From: Amyelois transitella
Lineage: Eukaryota; Arthropoda; Insecta; Lepidoptera; Pyralidae
Assembly (NCBI RefSeq): GCF_032362555.1
Contig: NC_083517.1
Location: forward strand, 2,996,001 to 3,060,000
Length of the DNA stretch: 64,000 nucleotides
Reading direction: 5' to 3'
Positions 46,501 through 58,213 of the stretch are shown one piece after another. Numbering within the stretch: the first letter of the stretch is position 1; each line of letters starts with the position of its first letter. Both the position numbers and the translations under genes were made by a program. The notes beneath the pieces are model-generated. The model did not search any database, was not told the origin of the DNA, and saw nothing but the letters and a program-made list of their open reading frames with translations.

Positions 46501-49500
46501 GACGGTGTTTCGATTGGAGGCCGGCAAATATCGAATTTGCGGTATGCGGACGACACCACCTTGTTTGCTACTAGTGCCGGACATATCGAAACATTCCTGC
46601 ATAAAATGGAGTCGGTTAGTAAGGAGTTTGGGCTAAAGATCAACCGGTCGAAGACTAAGGTGATGATTGTGGACGGTGTCAATAACAACCAGCCAGAAGT
46701 CACTAGTATTGCGGGTTGTGAGGTTGTTCATTCATACATATATCTGGGAGCGTTGATCACCAACAATGGAGGATGCGACGAGGAGATAAAGAGACGCATG
46801 GCCATGTCAAGATCTGCCACGGATAGGATGAGGAAGATCTGGAAGAGCCGGAAAATCACAAAAGCGACCAAAGTACGGCTTGTACGTGCATTGATCTTCC
46901 CAATTTTCCTTTACGCAGCGGAAACGTGGACCCTACGAGACACTGAGAGAAAACGCATAGATGCCCTGGAGATGTGGTGCTGGAGAAGAATGCTTGGAGT
47001 AGTATGGACAGACTTTCGCACCAACCAGTCCATTCTCCAGGAACTCAGAATCAAGCATCGCTTATCTTCCTTAGTGCAGGCTCGAATTCTCACTTTCTTC
47101 GGGCACGTGTCGCGTCGTAACGAGGCATCCATTGAACGACTGGTGGTGCAGGGGCGAGTTGAGGGTACTCGACCACGAGGCAGGTCCCCCATGAGGTGGA
47201 CAGATCAAATAAAATCAGCACTAGGTGACCCTCTCTGTGAATGCTCCAGAAAGGCAGCGATGCGCGACGAGTGGCGAAGGATTGTAAAGCGAGCCACTAA
47301 CCCTTCTGTACGACCACGACCACTCTGACAAGAGTGTAACGCATAAGAAGAAGATAAGGGACATATTACACAGAACGAGTTAGCCTTGAAGTAAGTTCGA
47401 GACTTGTGTTACGAGATACTAATTCAGCGATACTATATTTTATAATAAATACTTATATAGATAAACATCCAAGACCCAGGCCAATCAAAAAAAGTATTTT
47501 TCTCATTATGCCCTGGCCGGGATTCGAACCCAGGACCTCCGCTGTCACAGACAAGCGTACTACTGCTGCGCCACAGAGGCCGTCAAATATAATATATGAC
47601 TTTCGATCAGACTTTTTTGAAAAAGTTTTTTGTAAATCCGTAAGGTCAACTTTGCAACTTAGGGGGCTGACTAAATTATTGACTAAAAATAAAATTATGT
47701 TGAGAAGATGGAAGGAATATATGTGAACTTTCAAAAAAGAAATTCCTTTCTGAAGAAAATAAGAATGAAAATGAAGGCAAAATTAAAACGGATGAGATTG
47801 TAACAGCACTTAGAAATGTGAATTCGAATAAGGCTGCCGGGTATGAAAAGGTGTGTCGATAGTGATGCTGAAAAAGGTTACACTGCCTTTTTCATTTATG
47901 TTGAAGAAGCGACCGAGTGCTAAAAGACTACTTACATGATCTCTTATAACTTGACCGATCATGCATTGATAGAAACAGTCGATGACAAGTGAGCAACACA
48001 TGAAGAAATATCTAACAGATCTGTACATGTTATCTTCCACCTGTTAAAAATATAAGAAAAAAATAGTTAATATTTTCTTTTTCCAATGTTATATAAAGTG
48101 CCGTGTGTTTAAAAAGGATAACTCCATCTTTTTCCAATGGATGTCGTATAAGACGACTAAGGGATAAGCTAATAAACTTGGGATTCTTCTTTTAGGCGAT
48201 GGACTAGCAACCTGTTACTATTTGAATCTCAATTCTATCATTTAGCCTAACATAAAGCTGAATGTGGCCTATCAGTCTCTGCTGGCTCCGTCTACGTCGC
48301 AAGGGATATAGACGTGATTATATGAATGAATGAATGATGTTTCATTACGAAATAAAGCCGGTTACGATACGAATACGTTGCTATAATCAAAGTGACTAAT
48401 TTAATTAATATTTTTAATGAAGTACTGTTTCAAGTATTTTATTTAAAAGCACACCTCTAAGATGTATTACTTACTGTTGCAGTGAATAACGTCAGACCTA
48501 TGAAAATAGACCCAAAAAAATAAGTAAGAAGCATACTGTCACCCAGAACAGTACTAAAACGGCATGACATCCTGAAAAAATTGGTTTAAGTTACATTTAT
48601 ATTAAAATAGTTAGTACTAATAAATTACTTTTTTAAAGAGATATCACATAAAATTGACCCCCTGTAAAAACGTAAAGATGTTGTAACTTATTCTATAAAA
48701 ATGTTTTTAAGGGCTTTTGTACTTATATGTGCATTATAATTAGTTATTGTGTGGAGTCACGCATGTCACCCTTTTTATTATATCTCCTATCTCGGGTCTG
48801 CTGGAAGAGGATTTCTTTTGAAATAAGCAGAACCTATGTAGTACTTTTGTTTCTTGTGTTTATCATACTCGCTGTTTTCTGTGTACATAAATTAGCAAAT
48901 AAATAAATATAATTACCCAGCAAGCAATTGATGTCGTTTTATAATTTTTCTAAGCAATTTATTTATTCCTGCATGAGTTTTTATAACATCATTTCTTCTA
49001 ACAATATTAGTGACATTTTCGCTTGAAACAAGATTCTCTATGTTGTACCCCATAACTTTTAGCTCCAAACATACAAAAGACGTATAAGCGACATGAATAG
49101 AGTTAGTGACACCAGCAATGACAATAATAAGAATGGTCATGCAAGTTTCCCACAGATAAATCAAGTAATACCACTTAATTTTATCAAAAGGGTACCACCC
49201 GTCGAAAGGTAATAAGTACTGTAGCTCTTTCTTCGCAATATGTACTTCGTAAAACATGACTAATCTAGGAAAAGAGTTAACAACAACAATCAAAGGTATG
49301 CAATAATAAAACAGAAATCTTGTTACACATTTCGTGATTCGCGTGTATTGTGAAATTATTTTCAGAGAACTCTCTGTTACTCCTGTCCAAAATTCGTTTT
49401 CATAGTGTTCAAATATTTCTTTATACTGTGTTCTGCTTAAATGTATTTTGAAGAATTTGACAAAAGTCACCAAAACTACGCCCAGATTCGGAGCTATGTT

Positions 49501-49746
49501 TATCAATTCAAACCTATTGCTTGTAGTTAACGCCGTTACGTATAGTGTTGTACACAATTGTAATGCTGTCACAAAAGTAAGGAAGCAAATAATTCGAAAA
49601 CATATCAAAGAAATCCTGGAACGATCTATAAATGGATAAATGAATATCTTCTGGCCAATACGACTTATGTAATCTAACTCTAGAAGAAAATCGCGTTTAA
49701 CTTTGTCGTATGTTTTGTCCGACATGCTTGATGCGACTAATCGCAT
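43569..49746 (-). CDS. Insect odorant receptor (7tm_6 family), five exons
   Basis: Exons: 48917-49746 (276 codons plus GG), 48475-48571, 47936-48040, 43726-43881 and 43569-43631 with TAA. Donors are GTAATT, GTAAGT, GTAAGT and GTAAGT. Acceptors are TTTTTTCAG, TTTTTAACAG, TTTTTATAG and TTATTTTCAG. The total is about 416 residues, the usual length of moth receptors. Family marks are LPFDGWYPFDKIKWYYLIYLWE-type loop residues around 179-200, the YFFMCCSLVIDCFYQC segment of exon 3, SENLARSIYFADWPYADRN in exon 4 and the short C-terminal exon. Hydrophobic segments are near residues 45-70, 86-103, 141-160 and 192-215, with the rest in exons 2-5. It should act as an odorant-gated channel subunit with Orco in olfactory neuron membranes; the ligand is unknown. 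Start may be Met1 or Met8. Intron 3 carries an antisense RTE element. Confidence 0.88.
44020..47357 (+). mobile_element. RTE-clade non-LTR retrotransposon, near full length
   Basis: A GC-richer leader (about 44020-44265) is followed by one long frame of endonuclease plus reverse transcriptase and a very short 3' end closing in GCATAAGAAGAAGATAAG, the microsatellite-like tail typical of RTE elements. It sits in intron 3 of the odorant receptor, in antisense. Base composition differs sharply from the AT-rich flanks. The 5' boundary is approximate. Confidence 0.85.
44266..47328 (+). pseudogene. RTE endonuclease-reverse transcriptase ORF, three in-frame stops
   Basis: The frame from the ATG at 44266 to TGA at 47328 is uniform for 1,021 codons, but TAA codons interrupt it at 44854, 45379 and 45628. 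No frameshift is needed. The APE-type endonuclease begins at GTWNVQGLLQPGKL (near 44506), with SETHWKG, ILGDFNAKIG and the GSDHQLL motif (near 45169). The reverse transcriptase has KKGSTKRCSNYRLIALIS, the FVDFSKAFDSV block, GVRQGCIISPLLFNIY and the catalytic YADD at 46543-46554. The C-terminal part includes ALEMWCWRRMLG and GHVSRR. It would copy its own RNA at nicked target DNA; the stops make this copy inactive. The RT half alone is open for 518 codons (45772-47328). Confidence 0.85.
47358..47583 (-). mobile_element. tRNA-derived SINE abutting the RTE tail
   Basis: On the minus strand it starts ACGGCCTCTGTGGCGCAGCA (A box TGGCGCAGC), has a B box GGGTTCGAATCC and ends near CTGTGTAATATGTCCC. 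It is the same family as 38802-39047 and 55648-55872. It begins directly at the RTE 3' terminus, in the opposite orientation. Confidence 0.8.
48098..48336 (+). repeat. LIR-A copy in intron 2 of the odorant receptor
   Basis: Diverged, with a short deletion after GTGCCGTGTG and a (TGAA)n tail in place of (TATG)n. Confidence 0.65.
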
Positions 49747-49805
49747 TGTAAATCAAAGGGATAAGTTTAACTGATCGATAAGTAAAGGGAATTTTATAAG
49801 ATACG

Positions 49806-49905
49806 ACTGTTTTTTATTTTTTATTTATTTCTTTATACTTTATGCACGCAAAATGTACAGGTGGTCTTTATGCCACAAGGCATTCTCTGCCAGTCGAACT
49901 TTTTT
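49806..49905 (-). mobile_element. LINE 3'-end-like fragment upstream of the odorant receptor
   Basis: TTTATTTATTTCTTTATAC then ATGTACAGGTGGTCTTTATG and CATTCTCTGCCAGTC; related to 57419-57560. It ends about 60 bases above the receptor's start codon, so the promoter of the receptor lies in or beyond it. Confidence 0.4.
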
Positions 49906-51214
49906 TCAAATATTATATTTAGAAACGTTTAAATTAGTCATTGACTAGTGGGTTTACAGACAAGCAGAGGAAAAGGCTTGATATAGTTTCTGAGTTGCCC
50001 CCAAAAGTTACTATTGGTAAACATTTAACACAAAAGTCTAACTTTTCCTTAAAGGGTCAAGTTTAGGGATTGTATTTATTAAATTTGGAGAAGTGACATA
50101 AAATAACAAAATTAATTGAAAAGTGTAAAATTGAAAAGACAGTAAGTAAACTAGGCAATCATTGTAAACATATTGCTTTGATTTCAAAGCCTATACTTAT
50201 TAAGTGATTACATTACATTATGAACTTTGTAATTGTACGTTTTTCTTTAGTTAAACATACAAGGACAACTTTGACTTGTAATTAAATACCGAATGAAGCT
50301 GTTTTTTACAAGTAAAGTCAATCGCATATCAAGTCACCCTGCATGGAGCACTGTGACGATGTTATAAAGGGGAATTCGCAGCGAATTTGGGTAGCTTGAT
50401 ATACTTTTGACTGTACCTTTTATAGTGGAAGTTCCCTTAAACTTAGTTAACTATTAATATTTGTCTCTACTGTGTCTGAAATATTATTTAACTAATAAAA
50501 TAATAATGATAAATAAATATTTTTCACGCCTTTATCTCTTACGGGGTAGTTAGAGTCAATTGTTACAAACCTTAACGCCAACTTTCAACTGGAAGGCTTA
50601 ATTCAGAGATACTCGTAAGGACTTGTTACTAGCCCATTCATTTAAAGAAAAATTAATAATTCGTTATCTTTTGCCGTTCTGAAACCAAAAAGGTATTTCA
50701 AAATGAATCTTTTACACGCGCATCTAACCATTCTAAGTACATTTCGAATCTGACAACGCAATTTCATTCCCAATTTCCGCACAAACTGGCTACTTGTCGT
50801 TTATTTCAAGATAATAAAGCGCATTTTCCTTTAGCATGGTTTCGAAATAGGTCAAGATTATTCAGAAGTAGCAAATGCTAATAATTTCTCGGTATCGCGA
50901 GTTTAAATCACAAGGGCACTCGACAATGCTATTTAGGCCCTTTGATGCATAGTTAACAAGTATGGGAATTAATCCTACGTATGGTATCCACTTCATGCAA
51001 ATTTTGGAAGATGGCTTTTCGGCTTAACGTACCCTTGCGTGTTCCGGTTCAAATATTGAATTAATTTTGCTGATTGTGTATTAAGGTTTATTTGATGGGT
51101 TCTAGTATACTTAATTGTACTAACAAAAGGGCAATTGTTGAAGGAACAAGATCTCTGGTTACAATATATACTCATATAAAATCACGCCTCTTAGCCTGAG
51201 GAGCAGACAGACTA
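49906..51214. other. Upstream of the odorant receptor, nothing recognised
   Basis: A degenerate LIR-A piece lies at about 50518-50640. No gene seen. Confidence 0.4.
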
Positions 51215-51466
51215 TGTACATACATACATATAATCACGTATATTCCTTGCGGGGTATATAGAGCCAACAGTCTTGAAAATACTTATAGGCCACGTTCAGC
51301 TGTTTGGCTGAATGATAGAGTTAAGATCCAAATAGTGACAGGTTGCTAGGCCATCGTCTAAAAGAAGAATCTCAAGTTCATAAGCCTATCCTTTAGTCGC
51401 ATTTTACGACATCCATGGGAAAGAGATGGAATAATCCTATACTTTTTTATATTGGTACCGGGAACT
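51215..51466 (-). repeat. LIR-A copy
   Basis: Minus orientation: a TACATACATACATATAATCACG end through to TATTGGTACCGGGAAC. Full length. Confidence 0.7.
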
Positions 51467-51504
51467 ACTACGTCTTTCAAATAAAACTACTAAAACTTTT
51501 TAAA

Positions 51505-51832
51505 TAATTGAATAAAAGGGACCCTGGATTGATTGAGTCAAGTTTTTACACGAAGCGACTCCCATCTGACCTCTGCAACCTTCGCTGGGAACCTAATCCG
51601 TATTGGATCGATCATGGTTACACATTTAGTTGCCTGAATGTGCAGGTTTCCTCAAACTGTTTTCTCTCACCGTAAGAGCATCGGTTAGTATTAAAACTAT
51701 TGTACATAACTTCGAAAAGAGTCATTGGTACATGGCCGAGGTGGGATTGAACCTGTGCCCTTTGTGCACATTACGTATTTAAACCGGGCACCTTACCGAT
51801 TTAACCATCGATGCTCTTACCAAAGATGCCAT
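51505..51832 (-). mobile_element. Second SINE-like family (tRNA-like head)
   Basis: The minus strand carries AGAGCATCGATGGTTAAATC, a degenerate B-box region (GGTTCAATCCC) and the downstream GTGAGAGAAAAC and AACCTGCACATTC blocks. The same element lies in an intron of every array unit (3147-3405 in unit 1), where it reads GGTGCGTAGCGGGTCAAG and GGGTTGAAATCC. Confidence 0.6.
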
Positions 51833-52420
51833 TTGTTTATTTGGAGAAGTACTATTTGCTCCCCAAATTTGTTACAACAACGGAATTATTGAATTTAAAG
51901 TTCGTATTAAGACAACAAAACTAGTCTATCTTAAATCGGCAATCATTACATTGATATGCGCGGAAAACGAAATCTACTTGTAAATGTTCCCTATTCGAAA
52001 CCCTATCCCGAGATATGTAAAATATGACGTCATTACAGGGAACCCGTCGATCCAATGTTCATTCAAATTGCAAATACAGAAACGCATCTATCTTTAAATT
52101 GTATTCATTTGTGGAATACCTTTTCAATCTTTATAAATGTGAATCCGCATTTGCGATTGTCCTTACAAGAAACCAGTTTATATAGATCTGTATAATAGCA
52201 ATAACTTGATGAGAATTCTCTATCTTGGGGAGTAAAGGAGGTCTTTGTATTCTGGTTTGTGATATAGAGTCGCGTGTGCGTTCTTTATGAGTATTATTCA
52301 ATAGCAATGAGGTATGATTTGCAAAGAATATTTTTATAGTGAAAATAATACCGCATAATATCGATGCGAAAACTAAAATACTCGTATACAATGATGGAAC
52401 ATAAATAATAAAAATACTCT

Positions 52421-52677
52421 GCCGTGTGGTTCCCGGCACCAATAAAAATGAATAGAACCATTCCGTCTCATTTCCCATGAATGTCGTAACAGACGACTAA
52501 GGGATAGGCTTATACGCTTGGAATTCTTATTTTAGGCGATGGGCTAGCAACCTGTCTCTATTTGAATCTCAATTCTATCAAAAAGCCAAACAGCTGAACG
52601 TGGTCTACCAGTCTCTTCAAAACTGTTAGCTTTGTCTACCCCGCAAGGGATATAGACGTGACTATATGAATGAATGA
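52421..52677 (+). repeat. LIR-A copy
   Basis: Full length from GCCGTGTGGTTCCCGGCACC; tail (TGAA)n. Confidence 0.7.
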
Positions 52678-52698
52678 AAATACTCTTAGATTTTTACA

Positions 52699-52870
52699 TA
52701 ACAAGAGAGCGCCCGCGGTTTTGTCAGCGTCAAAATCTCGTTATTTTTGTTCCCGTAAAAATATTAGAAAATTCTCACTTAGCACTTACATGCCAAATTT
52801 CAAATCTCTAATCCCACTGCCCACTGTTTTGGGCTCTGCGCTGTGTGTCAGTCACTGAATAACAAGAGTT
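52699..52870 (-). mobile_element. Degraded Helitron-like element
   Basis: GCGCCCGCGGTTTTGTCAGC and TGCCAAATTTCAAATCTC resemble the diverged Helitron ends seen elsewhere in the window. CTAG is mutated. Confidence 0.4.
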
Positions 52871-53212
52871 TTATCATCTCTATAAATTTATCAAAGTTTC
52901 ACCCATCAGAAGAAAACATCACAGTATTCACACTACGTTTGTTATAGAATTGAGAATGTGCGTCGCCTCTGCCACGACAATAGACTTATTTGATCCGAAC
53001 TGGGTTCACACGTCAAATTTCACATTCTGAATAGAGGCGGCCCTCGTCGCGGAATCCTTACAAATAGTTTTGTAAGAAGATCGCGCTTAATTTGATGTAA
53101 ATCTGAATGCATTCCGGGAAGTCAGCGGGTTGAACGGTGATTTAATTGAGCTCTGATGCGATTGTGAGTGGATTATAGGCACAAAGAACTTTTGTCATAC
53201 ATCCATACATAT

Positions 53213-55490
53213 AATAATAATAATAATAAAATACGTTTATTTTCCTCTTTACAAAGGTGAGCCTTGAGATTATTTTATAACTAGGTTTTATACATTTTAT
53301 TTAATTGCTTGGTATCAACAGAGTTCACCTCTGGCTGGAGGCTAGTTCCTGTTATAGGTTCCTGAAGGAACCTGTGCTACAGGTAGCTAGGCCCCACCCT
53401 TGGAATTACATAGCATTTATGTTGGGCTGTCTATGTGTTGAATGAAGTGGAATTAAATATACAGGTAGGTAAGTTATACTTAGTACTTATGTCTAGGTAT
53501 GGGAAGCACCGCGGGGAATTTGGTTGTGTATTGTAGATTTGTGGATGGGGGTTTCAAGTTGATGTTTTGGGTTATGTGTGAGTGTTTGTGTGAGTGTTTG
53601 TGTGAGTGTTTTATGAGACTGGGTTTATAGGGGTGACGACACTTAGGTTAAATGTTAGGGCACAGAAGGTTTTCTATACTTGTATAGTCGAGAGGTTTAA
53701 GGTATTCGGTGACAATTTTTTTGCAAGAGTACTTGAGCAGGGGGTAAATATTTAGTATTATATTAAATTTATTGTATAGGTATGGTCCGAGAAAGCAGAA
53801 AAAGTGTCTGGCTGTTGCTGTATTTAGTGAGCGTTGGGGGCATATTGGTTTTCTTCTACGACCGTGTGTTACCAGGTTGGGGTTGAATATTAGTTGTGAG
53901 TGTTGCAATAGAATCGTGTGTATTATGAAAGATTGTCTTACAGTAGGCACGTCCCAGATCTCGTATAATTTTTCAGTCGGGTATCGGAAGGGCAAACCCG
54001 CGGCTACTTTGAGGATGGTACGTTGGGCTCTTTCCAGTTCGATTAGATTCGTTTTTGCTATGCCACCCCAGGATGTTATGCAATAGTTGACTAAGGATTG
54101 GCATAGCGCATTGTACACCATCTTGGTTACTTCTCGGTTGGCGGAGTGTTTTAGAGTTTTGAACACGTATATGAGCTTTCTGAGCCTGGAAGCCAATGAC
54201 TCCTCGTGGGGGGAAAAGGTAAGTGTTTGGTCAATGGTGATTCCTAGGTACTTTAAGCTTTCTGTTCTTTGAAGAGGTGGGCAGGAGCAGTCGGGGAGTA
54301 TTTGAGGGCAGTTGTGAGCCACTATATTTAGGCCAAGCGGTGGAAGTAAATTGGCTTTTAGAGCAAAGGGAATATACTTGGTCTTGACGACGTTCAGGGT
54401 GAGTAAGTTATTTGTCAGCCATTCTTTTACTTTGTTGAAGCCTACTTGTGCATTTTTGAAAACGTCTTCCCAAGAGTCCCCGGAAAAAAATTAGGCGGTA
54501 TCGTCAGCAAAAGTCAGAATTTTCCCGCCCTCTAGCTGGAGACAACATAGGCTGTCAATGTATATGAGGAAAAGGGTGGGAGAGATTATGCTACCTTGGG
54601 GAACACCATAGGTAAGGGGAGTCTCATCACTGATCCATTCGCCTATCTTGGTACGTTGAGATCTATTTCTTAAGAAGTCTGCGAAAAGTTGAAACGGTAC
54701 GCCTCTGACTCCTATGTTTTTTAGCTTGGTCAGAAGGTGTGGTATGGATACAGTGTCGAAGGCCTTAGTTAGGTCTAAAAAGAGAGTGAGACACTTCCTT
54801 TTTTTATCAAGGGTGGTGATAATGGAGTCCACCAGTTCATGGACCGCGTCGTTGGTCGATTTGCCGATTCTGAAGCCGAACTGGGAGGTAGAGAGGAGAC
54901 TATTCTTTTCTAGATATTGTGTTAACCTGTTGTTCATTATCCTTTCTAGGATTTTGGATAACGCCGGTAGGATAGAGATGGGTCTGTAATTGTCGACTCG
55001 ATCCTTATCACCGTTTTTGTGGATCGGTTTTATAAGGGCTGTTTTAAAAGCTTCAGGGAACACGCCTTGTGAAATGGCCAGATTGCAGATATGTGTAATT
55101 GGATTTATGAGAACCTGAACATATCTTTTTATTATTTTTGTGGATATGTTGTCCAAGCCTACTGCACATCTCTCTTTTAGGCCCGTGATGATGCACGCTA
55201 CTTCTTCTTCTAGCACTGGGGCAATTTGAAAACTGCGGAGAGGAGAACCATTTGATTGGGCGTGATTCTTTTGAGGTTTTTTGTGGGGTTCTATCAAGGA
55301 GGCTAAGTTTCTACCAACATCTGCAAAGTATCTATTTACTGAATTGGTGGATTCCCTGGGATGGTCGTTTTGTATTAAGGACAGGGAGTGGTCAGGGTTT
55401 TTTTTCGAACCATTTATGGTTTTTATGGCGTCCCACAGTCTCTTCTGATTATTTCGCGCGTTAAATAATTGCTGCCTTTCATATCTTATA
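53213..55490 (-). mobile_element. CR1/Jockey-type LINE, 5'-truncated
   Basis: The element reads on the minus strand from about 55490 to a (TTA)n tail at 53213-53229. Coding sequence covers 53648 to about 55490. The upstream part with the endonuclease is missing, as expected from incomplete reverse transcription. About 430 bp of 3' untranslated sequence follow the ORF. Confidence 0.8.
53648..55490 (-). pseudogene. LINE reverse transcriptase, one in-frame stop
   Basis: The reverse transcriptase contains KPIHKNGDKDRVDNYRPIS, FLDLTKAFDTVSIPHLL, YGVPQGSIISPTLFLIYID and the catalytic FADD at 54500-54511. A TAA at 54491-54493 sits two codons after FADD. The frame then continues without a shift through GDSWEDVFKNAQ, SLKYLGITIDQTLTF and the C-terminal region to the stop at 53648. 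It has no functional start because of the truncation. The exact clade needs a tree. Confidence 0.8.
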
Positions 55491-55499
55491 GGTACATAA

Positions 55500-55612
55500 A
55501 ATTATCGTGTCAGTAAAGTTTGTTTCCGTATCTACTCCCCCGAAACGGCTTGACCGATTCTCATGAAATTTTGTGAGCATATTGAGCAGGTCCGAGAATC
55601 GGCCAATAACAT
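55500..55612. repeat. Dispersed non-coding repeat
   Basis: CCCGAAACGGCTTGACCGAT and TCTCATGAAATTTTGTGAGC are segments common to many moth mobile elements. It sits between the LINE and a SINE. Class uncertain. Confidence 0.35.
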
Positions 55613-55647
55613 TTAAATAATTAAAATAACATATAAATAAATAAAGA

Positions 55648-55872
55648 AACATATTACACAGATTGAGTGAGCCTCGAAGTAAGTTTGAAACTTGTGTTAC
55701 AAGATACTAACTCAACGATACTATATTTTATAATAAATATTTATGTATGTACATATGTAAACATCCAAGACCCAGACCAGTCAGAGTAAGTTCGTTTCTC
55801 ATCATGCCCCGGGATCTCGAACCCGCGACCTCCGGTGTCGCAGACAAGCATACCGCTGCGTCTACAGAGGCA
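55648..55872 (-). mobile_element. tRNA-derived SINE, diverged copy
   Basis: Same family as 38802-39047, minus strand. The B box is degraded and the body contains an ATGTATGTACATATG expansion. Confidence 0.7.
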
Positions 55873-56969
55873 CACACAATACACTTACGCATCACGTCTT
55901 TATCTTTTACAAAGGACGGTGTTACTAGGAGAAAATCCCATAGACTTCAAATAACAAACTTAACTCTTGATTTCTCCTTCAATCTGCGATCAACGATAAA
56001 CAAAATATTATTGTAATGTATTAAGGTGAGGGTAACTTAATAATAAACAGTCTCGTTCCATCCGCCGTTGTTTTACTACTTATATCACAATTATACGTTC
56101 TTACACAATAATAATGAAAAACATTCCGAATAATTTTTAAAAACAAAAACTACTCGTTCTAGCTAAAAATGTAACAAAACAAGACATTACAAATAGCACA
56201 GAATAGTGAAATGTAAACAAGAGAAGCACTAGAAGATGGTTGTAGAAAACGAGCACTTAAGCATTTCTGAGAACGATAAGTACCACATTGTATTAATTAA
56301 AGACTGTAAGCATCTGTACTTTGAGAGCTTGGTCATAGTAAATAGTACTCAGAAGGTTACTTTCACTTTTAAATTTTTTTATTATTTAAATTTCAATTGA
56401 ATCGATACATCAAAACAAAGTACCTATTCTCTCGTCGACATTTTTATTCTTATTCTATGTTTGGATTATTGAAGAAAATATTACCGCATTTGCTGCACGA
56501 ATGCTTTGGAATCTTAGTTTTAAGCAATTAACACAAATTTATTTGACGTCAATCAATATTTTGAAACTAAAAGATATGGCAATTATTATGTAATGTATGA
56601 AATGTGCAATTGCTCTTTATATACAGATCGTTAAAGTCAGTCAATTAAGGCTTATAAACTTGTGATTCTTTCTTATCCTTGGAGCTTACAATCTGTGACT
56701 TCATATTAAACGTGGTTTTGTATGAAGTCACTATAATGTTCTGTCTACACTGTTAGAAAGATATGATTAGAGTATTATATCACTACTTTAAAGTGAAGTA
56801 TAAAATATTAGGTATTTTTCAAAACTTAAGAAATAACGGCATAATCAGGAAATTTACACAATGCACCAATATATCAACCTACTCGAAAGATAACAGACAA
56901 TCGTTATAATAATTGATAATATATTTAGTTATTTATAATGTTTTATTTGATACTCAAAAAGTAAGTCGA

Positions 56970-57060
56970 AAATAGCCTGAATTGCTTCGAGAAAAGGATA
57001 GTTAGTACGTGCCGCTTTTTTTGCTCGACTTGGTGGGGGCACTGCCGTGCCCTCAGATAA
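56970..57060 (+). repeat. Short dispersed repeat related to 20845-20925
   Basis: Shares TTGCTTCGAGAAAAGG, CTCGACTTGGTGGGGGCACT and CCGTGCCCTCAGATAA with the insert in unit 5. Family unknown. Confidence 0.4.
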
Positions 57061-57418
57061 CTTATTTAATTATTTATAATTGAACATTTTATTTGATACT
57101 CAAAAACTAAATATAAAATTACCTTACTGTTTTATTATATCTGTTGTGGCAAAAATAAGTACTTTGTGAGCGTTATGCAGAAAGCAGACGGTAAATAAGG
57201 TTGAAAATTAGTTTGTTTCACGTATTTATTGAAGAGTTTTTTGCAGGATGATTTTTCATTTTTTAAACTCTATGTAATTGAAATAAAAATTTATTTTCAA
57301 AGAACTACGTTTATGTTTGTGCACTTCAGTTAGTTTTTTTAATTAATTTTTTTAAATATTATTTACATTATTCTTGAAAGTAAACAAGACTCGCAATGTG
57401 TATTTTTTATATATAGAT

Positions 57419-57560
57419 AGATATATAAAACTCTTTATTTCACCATATGAGTAAGACATACAAAAGAGGAGAAAACAGATAGAGATGGTGCAAAGGCGGA
57501 CTTATCGCTAAAGCAATCTCTTCCAGTCAACCTTTGGGTGGAAGGAAACCAAACAGGAGA
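57419..57560 (-). mobile_element. LINE 3'-end-like fragment
   Basis: On the plus strand TTTATTTCACC is followed by GGCGGACTTATCGCTAAAGC and CTCTTCCAGTCAACC, the reverse of a LINE 3' untranslated end repeated widely in moths. A weaker relative lies at 49806-49905 (GGTGGTCTTTATGCC, CTCTGCCAGTCG). Confidence 0.4.
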
Positions 57561-58139
57561 TTGGCGTTGGCGAGTTGTTTAAACATAATAAAATGCACAC
57601 AGAATATATATCTAATACATATAAATACATACAAATAGGTACATACAAATACATACTTGATAGCAATAAGACAAAAACGGTTTCGTTTTATTTATAAGCA
57701 ACAAAAAGATGCCAATACATATTATTTCGAGCACATTCAAATCTATATAACACCGAAATATATTTGCCTGCCGTCTTTCTTTGATTTATTCAACATACTT
57801 AGTAGGTACCTTTAGTTGTCCATAAAAAAATAAACAGTATTAAATTGTAACAGATAATAATATACAGGAAGATGCTCACCGTTTCATCTATTTTAATAGC
57901 CAATAAAGTGAGCCCAATTTATAGCAACTATTACGTGTGGGGAATCAAGCCAAGTCTGCGAGGACTCATGAATTATGGGAGAGACCTTTAAAATTTAATA
58001 AGTCCTCCCTTAATGCTACACAAGTATGAAGAATGCTTGCAGCGTTTTGAAATTTGTCTACGGAGTGTGTGAGTTCAAAAATCCATATTAATATTTAAAA
58101 AAATAAAGTGGATGTTCGCCTTTTTGGAAATTTTGCATT

Positions 58140-58213
58140 CTTTCAAAATGTGAGTATGGAGAACGATATAGGGTTTCTTTTTACACGGGTGGAGCCGTGT
58201 GCGAAGGCTAGTA
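58140..58213 (+). mobile_element. Helitron-like 3' end remnant
   Basis: A short hairpin (GGAGCCGTGTGCGAAGG) just before CTAG and T. No body recognised. Confidence 0.3.

Noticed and set aside
44301..47192. Minus-strand frames of 60-102 codons within the RTE region
   Set aside because: Shadows of the RTE reading frame in a GC-richer segment.
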